A DNA stretch of 19,029 bases from Omnitrophica bacterium GWA2_41_15 (GTDB lineage: Bacteria > Omnitrophota > Gorgyraeia > Gorgyraeales > Gorgyraeaceae): NCBI GenBank assembly GCA_919902485.1, contig CAKKRB010000032.1, positions 5,139 to 24,167 on the forward strand, given 5' to 3'. Under the pieces are notes generated by a model. That model did no database searches, was not told the origin of the DNA, and saw only the letters and a program-made list of their open reading frames with translations. The position numbers were made by a program, and so were the translations under genes. This document shows, one piece after another, positions 12,957 to 19,029 of this stretch. Every line of letters begins with the position of its first letter. Within the stretch, counting starts at the first letter, position 1.

Positions 12957-15074
12957 ATGAAGGATATTAGAAATATAAGCGATTTTTTGTTAGAGATTAA
13001 TGTTGAAGAGCTGCCTGCCAGTTATGTAAGGCCTGCTCTGGATAGGCTGAAAAATGCGTTTATTGAAAAGCTTAGAGCAAAGCACATAGGGCATGGAGAT
13101 ATCGCTGTTTTCGGGACAGCCGGGACTTTGATATGCTTTATAAAGGGTATGCAGATGAAACAGGAAGAGCTTTCGCAGGAAATAAGCGGGCCTCCAAAAA
13201 AGATAGCATTTGATGAAGATAATAATCCTACGCCACAGGCAATAGGCTTTGCAAAAAACCAGGGCGTGGAAGTAAAAGACCTGAAAACAAAATCAACCCC
13301 GAAAGGCGAGTATGTCTTTATTGTTAAAAAAGTAAAAACCAGGCTTACTAAAGAGGTGATCAGCGAAATTGTCCCTGAAATTATAAAATCAATGAATTTT
13401 CCAAAGACAATGAAATGGGACGATTCCGGCATAAGGTTTGCAAGGCCCATAGAGGCTATTATGATTTTGCTGGGCAAAGAAAATATAAAGGTAAAGATAG
13501 GCAATGCGCCGATCAAAACCGCCAAAGGCCTTTCAGCAGGTTCGTACCTTAAAAAACTTGAAAAGATATGTCTTTTAGACCAGGGCAGGAGAAAATCAGA
13601 AATAGAAAAGATGATAAATAGCGCTCAGAAGAAACTTGGCCTGGATGAATATATTGATAAGAACCTTCTTGAGGAGACCAATTTTCTTGTAAAGTCTCCA
13701 GTGCTGATGGTAGGTGAGTTTGACCAAAAATTTCTTCAGGTTCCAAAAGATGTCCTGGCTGCCAGCATGTCCAAATACCAGAGGATATTCACTGTTTCAA
13801 AAAATAAAGAGCTGGTAAACAAATTTATTGCTGTCCTTGACGGCAAAGGCCGCAACCTGGCAAAGATGAGGAAGGTATACGGCAATATTCTGGAAGCAAG
13901 GCTCAAGGACAGTTTGTTTTTTTACAACGATGATGTAAAAAAGCCCCTATCGGAGCATACCGCTAAATTAAAAGACTTGATTTTTCATAAGGATTTAGGT
14001 AGTATGTTCGAAAAAATCCAAAGGCTTGAGGCGCTTTCGTCTTTTATATGCGAGAGGTTAGGCGTAGGCGCTGCAGAAAAAGAGGATATAAAAAGGGCAG
14101 CGTATCTTTGCAAGTCAGACCTTGTTACGCAGATGGTTGGAGAATTTCCCAGCCTTCAGGGTGTAATGGGGATGGAATACAGCCTTAAAAGCGGGGAGAA
14201 AGAAAGCGTTGCGAGAGCTATAAAAGAGCATTATCTCCCGAAAGGCCTGGACGATAATTTGCCTGAGACAACACAAGGGGCGATACTCGCAATAAGCGAC
14301 AGGATTGATAATGTAGTTGGCCTTCTTGGCGCAGGCATAGATGTGAAGGGGAGTTTTGACCCTTTCGGGATCAGAAGGAACAGCCTTGGCCTGATTCAGA
14401 TTATAAAGCATAAAGGCTTCAGGATAGATTTAATAAGCCTAATTGACAAGGCAATAGAGTTGTATATTAGCTCCGATCGCCGATCGGATGGATACGATCG
14501 GCGATCGGAGCTAAAAGGTAAGTTTAAGTTACCGCCTGAAAAATTAAAGAATAAGATAATTAATTATATAAAAGAAAGGCTTGAATTTCTAACGCCTGAA
14601 ACCAGGCCTCTTGAATTAAAGCAGGCTGTGTTTGCGTCTGGTTCGGCTGATATTGTGGATACGTTTGCCAGGGTAAAGGCCCTCTCTGAAATAAGCAGTG
14701 AAAAATATTTTCTAAAGGCAGCCAAGGTTTGCGAGAGGACCAGCAATATTCTCAAAGGCGCCAGAGGCGAAAAAACAGGCATGGTAGACCAAGGCCTTTT
14801 AAAGGAGGATCTGGAAAAAGAGGTATGGAAGGCGTACTCAGCCAATAGCAAGAGGATTAAAGATCTGATCGACAAAGAGGATTACAAAGAAGCTACAAAG
14901 GCATACGCTGATGCGTTTTTTGAAGTCCTGCACAAATTTTTTGACAATGTGTTTGTAAATGCGGAAGACATGCTGTTGAGGTCTAACAGGCTTGCAATGA
15001 TGCAGGCCATTAACAAGCTCTACACAAATGATGTAGCTGATCTGGCAATGTTGCCACAAATAGCAGTAGAGTGA
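12957..15074 (+). CDS. glyS: Glycyl-tRNA synthetase beta subunit
   Basis: tRNA-recognition subunit of alpha2-beta2 GlyRS, about 705 residues. The start LLEINVEELPASYV matches the family N-terminus. Mid-protein blocks include FHKDLGSMFEKIQRLEALSS, KSDLVTQMVGEFPSLQGVMG, EHYLPKGLDDNLPETTQG and SDRIDNVVG, with DPFGIRRNSLGL of the HD-like region; the C-terminal anticodon-binding-like region ends ANRLAMMQA-like (SNRLAMMQAINKLY). A GTG at 12942 opens the same frame, but ATG 12957 gives the expected N-terminus, and the GGAGG-like site at 12937-12942 overlaps the GTG. Residues 505-518 (SSDRRSDGYDRRSE) are encoded by a 48-bp palindrome, in frame, between conserved regions. Confidence 0.95.
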   Translation: MKDIRNISDFLLEINVEELPASYVRPALDRLKNAFIEKLRAKHIGHGDIAVFGTAGTLICFIKGMQMKQEELSQEISGPPKKIAFDEDNNPTPQAIGFAKNQGVEVKDLKTKSTPKGEYVFIVKKVKTRLTKEVISEIVPEIIKSMNFPKTMKWDDSGIRFARPIEAIMILLGKENIKVKIGNAPIKTAKGLSAGSYLKKLEKICLLDQGRRKSEIEKMINSAQKKLGLDEYIDKNLLEETNFLVKSPVLMVGEFDQKFLQVPKDVLAASMSKYQRIFTVSKNKELVNKFIAVLDGKGRNLAKMRKVYGNILEARLKDSLFFYNDDVKKPLSEHTAKLKDLIFHKDLGSMFEKIQRLEALSSFICERLGVGAAEKEDIKRAAYLCKSDLVTQMVGEFPSLQGVMGMEYSLKSGEKESVARAIKEHYLPKGLDDNLPETTQGAILAISDRIDNVVGLLGAGIDVKGSFDPFGIRRNSLGLIQIIKHKGFRIDLISLIDKAIELYISSDRRSDGYDRRSELKGKFKLPPEKLKNKIINYIKERLEFLTPETRPLELKQAVFASGSADIVDTFARVKALSEISSEKYFLKAAKVCERTSNILKGARGEKTGMVDQGLLKEDLEKEVWKAYSANSKRIKDLIDKEDYKEATKAYADAFFEVLHKFFDNVFVNAEDMLLRSNRLAMMQAINKLYTNDVADLAMLPQIAVE
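14467..14514. repeat. Perfect 20-bp-stem palindrome inserted in frame in glyS
   Basis: Left arm 14467-14486 (TTAGCTCCGATCGCC...) is the exact reverse complement of 14495-14514, with loop GATGGATA. The whole is 48 bases, exactly 16 codons, and encodes a basic, polar stretch (S-S-D-R-R-S-D-G-Y-D-R-R-S-E). Inside each arm GATCG is repeated. A stem of this length is not expected by chance. Confidence 0.93.
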
Positions 15075-15096
15075 TAAGTTAGAGGCAAAGTAATAT

Positions 15097-15141
15097 TCCA
15101 GCTGCGCTATCCGGATACCGCATCCGGATAGCGCAGCTGGA
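15097..15141. repeat. 20-bp-stem hairpin between glyS and ppdK
   Basis: TCCAGCTGCGCTATCCGGAT (15097-15116) is the exact reverse complement of 15122-15141, with loop ACCGC. It occupies the middle of the 117-base glyS-ppdK gap. No T-run follows (ATGTAGTTAG), so it does not look like a standard terminator, although a stem this strong could pause polymerase or protect mRNA ends. Confidence 0.92.
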
Positions 15142-15171
15142 TGTAGTTAGAGTAAAAAAAGAAACATAGAT

Positions 15172-15178
15172 AAGGAGG
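15172..15178 (+). promoter_or_regulatory. Ribosome binding site of ppdK
   Basis: AAGGAGG, a full Shine-Dalgarno match, 13 bases before the ATG at 15192. The spacing is longer than usual; no closer in-frame start is seen. Confidence 0.65.
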
Positions 15179-15191
15179 ATAAGTAACAAAG

Positions 15192-17918
15192 ATGGCAAAA
15201 ATGGTTTACTTCTTCGGCGGTGGAAAAGCAGACGGAAACGAAAGCATGAAAAATCTTTTAGGAGGCAAGGGCGCAAACCTTGCGGAAATGGCAGGCCATA
15301 AGGACATGAGACTGCCTGTTCCTCCTGGTTTCACAATCACGACAGATATATGCATATATTATTATCAGAATAAAGGCAAATATCCAAAGGGGCTCAGGGA
15401 AGAGGTTGAAAAAAATCTAGCAAAGGTTGAGAAGTTGATGGAAAAAAGTTTTGGCGATACAGACAATCCTCTTCTTGTTTCTGTGCGTTCAGGCGCTCGT
15501 AAATCAATGCCTGGAATGATGGAGACAGTTTTAAACGTAGGCCTTACCGAGAAAACAATACCCGGCCTTATAAAGCAGACCAAGAATGAAAGATTTGTCT
15601 ATGACGCATACAGGCGCCTCATAATGATGTATTCTGATGTTGTTATGGAAAAGGCATCCGGCGTTGAGCCTGAAGGCGATATGGGAATACGCAAACAGCT
15701 TGAAAAAATCATGGACGCTGTAAAGTATAAAAAAGGCGTAAAGAACGATACTGATTTAGGCGCAGAAGACCTTAAAAAGCTTTGCGCGGAGTTTAAGAAA
15801 AGGATAAAAGATGCGCTTAAAAAGGAATTCCCTGATGACCCTTACGAGCAGTTATGGGGCGGGATAAGCGCTGTGTTTGCTTCATGGAACGGCAAGCGCG
15901 CGATTTCCTACAGAAGGATTGAAAATATCCCTGATGAATGGGGCACAGCAGTGAACGTGCAGACAATGGTTTTCGGCAACATGGGCAATGACTCCGCCAC
16001 AGGAGTTGCTTTTACAAGAAATCCAGGCAATGGAGAAAATGGTTTTTACGGCGAATATCTTGTAAATGCCCAGGGCGAGGATGTTGTAGCAGGCATCAGG
16101 ACGCCAGCACCTATAAACGGGTATTCATCAAGCGAGCACAATAAAGGCCTTGTAACACTTGAAAAATTCATGCCTGTGATTTACAAAGAAATCTGCGACA
16201 TAAGGAATAGGCTTGAGAAACATTACAGGGATATGCAGGACATAGAATTTACCATTGAAAAAGGCAAACTCTTCATGCTCCAGTGCCGTTCAGGCAAAAG
16301 AAACGGGCCTGCTGCTGTTGCAATGGCAGTTGATATGGTAAAGGAAAAACTTATAGACGCGAGGACAGCAGTAATGAGAGTTACTCCTGACCAGATGGAT
16401 GAATTATTGCACCCGATAATCGACCCTAAGACAGAAAAATTAAGCAAACCTGTTGCAAAAGGTTTGCCTGCAGGTCCTGGCGGGGCAGGCGGACAGGTGG
16501 TATTTACAGCGGAAGAGGCGGTAAAGTGGAAAAAAGAAGGCAAGAAAGTAATACTTGTCCGAGAAGAGACAAATCCTGAAGATGTTGAAGGCATGAGGGC
16601 AGCTGAGGCAATACTTACTGTGAGAGGCGGGATGACTTCTCACGCAGCCCTTGTTGCGCGCGGCTGGGGCAAATGCTGTATCGTCGGCTGCGGAAGCATG
16701 GAAGTTAATTTGAACGCGAAAGAATTTTCTGTCAGCGGAAAGACTTTTAAAGAGGGCGACTGGATAACTTTGAACGGCACAAAAGGTTATGTGTACGAAG
16801 GCAAACTTCCGATGATGGATGCGACAGAAGAAAACGAGATCTTGAGTAAATTTTTGAAGATATGCGATTCTGTCAGAAAATTAAAAATCAGGACCAATGC
16901 CGATACCCCCATCGACGCGAAGAAAGCCAGGGCATTCGGCGCAGAGGGCATAGGCCTTTTCAGGACAGAGCACATGTTTTACGGCAAAGGTTCGGAAATC
17001 CCTCTTTTTAAGTTAAGAAAAATGATAGTTTCAAAAACAGCTGAAGAGAGAATAGAGGCGCTTGCCGAACTTTTTGAACATGTAAAAAGCGATATAAAAG
17101 GCACCATGGAGGCAATGGAAGGTTATCCTGTTACAATAAGGCTTCTGGATCCGCCTCTGCATGAGTTTGTGCCGCACGAAGAAGCAAAACTGAAGGAACT
17201 TGCGGAAAGCCTGAATATCTCCATGGAGGAATTAGAGAAGAGGGCCGTAAATTTGCGCGAGTCAAATCCTATGATGGGCCATCGCGGAGTCAGGCTCGGG
17301 ATAACCTATCCTGAGGTAACCCAGATGCAGGTGCGCGCAATACTTGAATCAGCGTGCGAACTTATCCAGGCAGGCAAAAATATTTCTCCTGAGATAATGA
17401 TCCCTGTTGTGTGCGACAAGAATGAACTCGTAAACCAGAAAAAAATAGTGGAAAAGGTTTATCAGGAGGTCATTGCTAAATATAAGGTAAAGAAACTGCC
17501 TTATATGTTCGGCACGATGATTGAAATCCCAAGGGCGGCGCTTATGGCGGGCAAGATTGCCGAAGACGCTGAATTCTTTTCTTTCGGTACCAATGATCTT
17601 ACCCAGATGAGTTTCGGTTTTTCAAGGGATGACATGGGAGGATTTATCACCGACTATCTTGAAAAGGGTATCCTGCCGAGCGACCCGTTTCAGACAATAG
17701 ACCAGGACGGAGTCGGCGAACTTATAAAGATGGCAATAGAGCGCGGCAGAAAAACGCGCAAGGATTTAAAGGTAGGTATCTGCGGAGAACACGGGGGAGA
17801 ACCTAAATCAGTCGAGTTCTGCCACAGGGTTGGCATGAACTACGTAAGCTGTTCGCCTTTCAGGGTGCCTATTGGCCGGCTTGCAGCAGCGCAGGCAGCA
17901 GCAAAAGAGAAAAAATAG
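15192..17918 (+). CDS. ppdK: Pyruvate, phosphate dikinase
   Basis: Interconverts pyruvate, ATP and phosphate with PEP, AMP and pyrophosphate, allowing PPi-linked glycolysis or gluconeogenesis. It has 908 residues, slightly longer than the Clostridium symbiosum enzyme. The N-terminal ATP-grasp nucleotide domain holds GGKGANLAEM and VRSGARKSMPGMM. The central phosphohistidine domain has GGMTSHAALVARGWGKCC, with H484 the phosphorylated His and T482 the Thr that PPDK regulatory proteins modify in other organisms. The C-terminal PEP/pyruvate barrel includes GLFRTEHMF, SFGTNDLTQMSFGFSRDD and NYVSCSPFRVP with catalytic C887. All key residues are present. Upstream is a 20-bp-stem hairpin and a full AAGGAGG. 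It lies where B. subtilis has a PPDK-regulatory-type gene (yqfL). Confidence 0.97.
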   Translation: MAKMVYFFGGGKADGNESMKNLLGGKGANLAEMAGHKDMRLPVPPGFTITTDICIYYYQNKGKYPKGLREEVEKNLAKVEKLMEKSFGDTDNPLLVSVRSGARKSMPGMMETVLNVGLTEKTIPGLIKQTKNERFVYDAYRRLIMMYSDVVMEKASGVEPEGDMGIRKQLEKIMDAVKYKKGVKNDTDLGAEDLKKLCAEFKKRIKDALKKEFPDDPYEQLWGGISAVFASWNGKRAISYRRIENIPDEWGTAVNVQTMVFGNMGNDSATGVAFTRNPGNGENGFYGEYLVNAQGEDVVAGIRTPAPINGYSSSEHNKGLVTLEKFMPVIYKEICDIRNRLEKHYRDMQDIEFTIEKGKLFMLQCRSGKRNGPAAVAMAVDMVKEKLIDARTAVMRVTPDQMDELLHPIIDPKTEKLSKPVAKGLPAGPGGAGGQVVFTAEEAVKWKKEGKKVILVREETNPEDVEGMRAAEAILTVRGGMTSHAALVARGWGKCCIVGCGSMEVNLNAKEFSVSGKTFKEGDWITLNGTKGYVYEGKLPMMDATEENEILSKFLKICDSVRKLKIRTNADTPIDAKKARAFGAEGIGLFRTEHMFYGKGSEIPLFKLRKMIVSKTAEERIEALAELFEHVKSDIKGTMEAMEGYPVTIRLLDPPLHEFVPHEEAKLKELAESLNISMEELEKRAVNLRESNPMMGHRGVRLGITYPEVTQMQVRAILESACELIQAGKNISPEIMIPVVCDKNELVNQKKIVEKVYQEVIAKYKVKKLPYMFGTMIEIPRAALMAGKIAEDAEFFSFGTNDLTQMSFGFSRDDMGGFITDYLEKGILPSDPFQTIDQDGVGELIKMAIERGRKTRKDLKVGICGEHGGEPKSVEFCHRVGMNYVSCSPFRVPIGRLAAAQAAAKEKK

Positions 17919-17933
17919 CGCGAAGCTCCGCGC
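17918..17933. repeat. Short GC-rich inverted repeat at the ppdK stop
   Basis: GCGCG (17918-17922), loop AAGCTC, CGCGC (17929-17933). It begins at the last base of the TAG stop (17916-17918) and contains GCGAAGC at 17920-17926, the core shared with 5032-5051 and 18773-18802. The short stem makes this a weak call alone; its core and placement are what link it to the other elements. Confidence 0.45.
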
Positions 17934-17943
17934 ATTAAAACAT

Positions 17944-18765
17944 ATGGATGCTATAAAATTATATCTCAAGGCAATAAAGGACACCCCTCTTCTGACAGCG
18001 GAAGAGGAAATATCCCTGGCAAAAAAGGTTATGGCAGGCAATGTTCACGCCCAGAAAAGAATGATACAGTCTAATCTAAGGCTTGTGGTGAGCATTGCTA
18101 AAAGGTATTCGAAATTAGGCGTTCCCATGATGGACCTTATAGAGGAAGGGAATCTCGGCCTTATGAAAGCGGTAAAAAAATATAACCCGCACAAAGGCTA
18201 CAGATTTTCCACCTACGCGGCATGGTGGATAAAGCAGTATATTACAAGGGCCATTGCGAATCAGGGCAAGACCATCAGGATACCTGTTTACATGACAGAG
18301 ATAATAAATAGATGGAAGAGGGTTACCGAGCAATTGACCCAGAAATACGGGAGAAAGCCCAAGACAAAAGAGGTTGCCAAGCTGATGAGGCTTCCGATGA
18401 GGAAGATACGCGAAATAAGCGAAACAGCCACCAAGATTTCTTCCCTTGACGCGCCTATCGGCGAAGAAGGCACAGGACAGTTTATAGACCTTATTGAAGA
18501 TGAAGCCAATATTTCTCCTACTGACAATGTTACTGACACTCTCAGGCGTGAAAGAGTAGTCCAGCTTCTGGACCGCATGAATGAGCGCGAAAAAAAGATT
18601 CTGGGTTTAAGATTTGGCCTGACCGATGGAATTACGCATACCTTAGGCGAGACAGCAAAAATGTTTGGAATCACAAGAGAAAGAGTCAGGCAGATAGAAA
18701 GCGCGGCGCTTGATAAATTGCGTTTGTTTATAATGCAGCAGACCGGCGAAATGGGAGAATACTAA
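17944..18765 (+). CDS. rpoD: RpoD/SigA-like sigma-70 factor, short form
   Basis: Primary-type sigma factor of 273 residues. Region 1.2 (DAIKLYLKAIKDTPLLTAEEE), region 2 (NLRLVVSIAKRYSKLGVPMM, EGNLGLMKAVKKYNP, and the -10-reading RFSTYAAWWIKQYITRAIA), region 3 and region 4 (LGLRFGLTDG, then helix-turn-helix FGITRERVRQIESAALDKLR) are all present. Region 1.1 is absent and the non-conserved region is minimal. The frame extends upstream to a TTG at 17872 inside ppdK, but ATG 17944 is chosen because region 1.2 begins there and the extra residues are only an out-of-frame reading of ppdK. No clear ribosome binding site is seen. It may be the housekeeping factor or a second, RpoS-like paralogue; position beside ppdK favours sigA. 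Confidence 0.85.
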   Translation: MDAIKLYLKAIKDTPLLTAEEEISLAKKVMAGNVHAQKRMIQSNLRLVVSIAKRYSKLGVPMMDLIEEGNLGLMKAVKKYNPHKGYRFSTYAAWWIKQYITRAIANQGKTIRIPVYMTEIINRWKRVTEQLTQKYGRKPKTKEVAKLMRLPMRKIREISETATKISSLDAPIGEEGTGQFIDLIEDEANISPTDNVTDTLRRERVVQLLDRMNEREKKILGLRFGLTDGITHTLGETAKMFGITRERVRQIESAALDKLRLFIMQQTGEMGEY

Positions 18766-18772
18766 CCATACA

Positions 18773-18802
18773 TGTCATTGCTTCGCTTCGCTCGCAATGA
18801 CA
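18773..18802. repeat. TGTCATTGC repeat between sigma gene and apt
   Basis: TGTCATTGC (18773-18781), 12-base middle, GCAATGACA (18794-18802); perfect 9-bp arms. The middle, read on the other strand, contains GAGCGAAGC, the same core as the hisS repeat, and has two overlapping copies of GCGAAGC. ATTTTATA follows, so it could act as a weak terminator of the sigma gene. Confidence 0.75.
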
Positions 18803-18814
18803 ATTTTATAAGTT

Positions 18815-19029
18815 ATGAACAACCTTAAAAAATATATCAGAAGTGTCCCTGATTTTCCTAAAAAAGGAATCCTGTTCAGGGACATCACAACGCTTATCGG
18901 TAACAGCAAGCAATTCAAAAAGGTTATTGACGGCCTTGCTGAAAGATATGCTGATAAAAAAATAGATACAGTTTTGGCAGTAGAATCCCGCGGGTTTATT
19001 TTTGGCGGGGCCCTTGCTTACAAGCTGGG
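18815..19029 (+). CDS. apt: Adenine phosphoribosyltransferase (5' part, cut by window end)
   Basis: Purine salvage enzyme making AMP from adenine and PRPP. The visible 71 residues begin MNNLKKYIRSVPDFPKKGIL and include the family blocks PDFPKKGILFRDITTLI and AVESRGFIFGGALAY, which match Apt from many bacteria. The PRPP-binding loop lies beyond the window. The ATG at 18815 has no strong ribosome binding site; the preceding TATAAG is AT-rich. The gene follows the 18773-18802 repeat and could be transcribed with, or separately from, the sigma gene. Confidence 0.93.
   Translation, partial: MNNLKKYIRSVPDFPKKGILFRDITTLIGNSKQFKKVIDGLAERYADKKIDTVLAVESRGFIFGGALAYKL

Noticed and set aside
15051..15078. 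Possible promoter TTGCCA...GATAAG before ppdK
   Set aside because: The -10 match is poor, the spacer is 16 bases and it overlaps the conserved end of glyS; not convincing without transcript data.
15097..15141. Rho-independent terminator after glyS (and the other long hairpins)
   Set aside because: None of the long stems is followed by a run of T, so I list them as repeats and not as terminators.
16443..16466. 8-bp inverted repeat GCAAACCT / AGGTTTGC inside ppdK
   Set aside because: Stems of 8 bp with a loop of this size are expected by chance in 19 kb, and the coding sequence there fits the family without an insertion.
17872..17943. TTG start extending the sigma factor by 24 residues
   Set aside because: These residues are an alternative reading of the conserved ppdK C-terminus and do not resemble sigma region 1.1.
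1..19029. Insertion sequence, CRISPR array, tRNA or rRNA gene
   Set aside because: No transposase frame, no regularly spaced direct repeats with spacers, and no cloverleaf or rRNA-like sequence was seen.

Overview
The window is a dense block of bacterial housekeeping genes, all on the + strand, with almost no spare DNA. It contains fifteen recognisable CDSs and one unrecognised gene end at the left edge; the right edge cuts apt. A lipobox lipoprotein with LysM, a PgpH-type HD hydrolase, a separate two-subunit GlyRS, a pyruvate phosphate dikinase and a probably non-discriminating AspRS suggest an anaerobic, double-membraned bacterium. My best guess is an uncultured lineage such as Omnitrophota, but this rests on general gene content and style, not on any marker I could test.

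Layout: (1) 1-113, tail of an unknown gene. (2) dnaE, replicative polymerase. (3) A near-consensus promoter and an HU-family gene. (4) hisS-aspS, overlapping by ATGA, then a LysM lipoprotein, pgpH and ybeY (again ATGA-coupled). (5) A DgkA-PAP2 fusion, a DUF502 membrane protein and recO, tightly packed. (6) glyQ-glyS. (7) ppdK and a short sigma-70 factor. (8) The start of apt. The order pgpH-ybeY-dgkA-recO-glyQ-glyS-PPDK-sigma matches the Bacillus subtilis yqfF-yqfG-dgkA-cdd-era-recO-glyQ-glyS-ccpN-yqfL-dnaG-sigA cluster. Here era, dnaG and the regulators are missing, DUF502 sits before recO, and PPDK itself sits where Bacillus has a PPDK-regulatory-type protein.

The genes cover replication (DnaE, HU, RecO), transcription (sigma), translation (HisRS, AspRS, GlyRS, YbeY), envelope and lipid-carrier metabolism (LysM lipoprotein, DgkA-PAP2, DUF502), c-di-AMP turnover (PgpH) and central carbon or nucleotide metabolism (PPDK, Apt).

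The unusual feature is a population of short perfect or near-perfect palindromes. Some lie in frame inside essential genes: dnaE (1061-1106), glyS (14467-14514), and a GC-rich repeat in hisS (5032-5051). Others straddle stop codons: HU, ybeY, glyQ and ppdK. Others fill intergenic gaps: 3660-3688, 4027-4054, 10014-10036, 12015-12043, 15097-15141 and 18773-18802. Their arms are mostly unrelated in sequence, but several share a core: TTTTAA/TTAAAA in one group and GCGAAGC in another. The closest established parallel is the Rickettsia palindromic element, which also inserts in frame into protein genes. This is the best candidate for an undescribed system in the window.

There is no tRNA, rRNA, CRISPR array, transposase or T-box leader that I can see. 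No intergenic gap exceeds about 130 bases.
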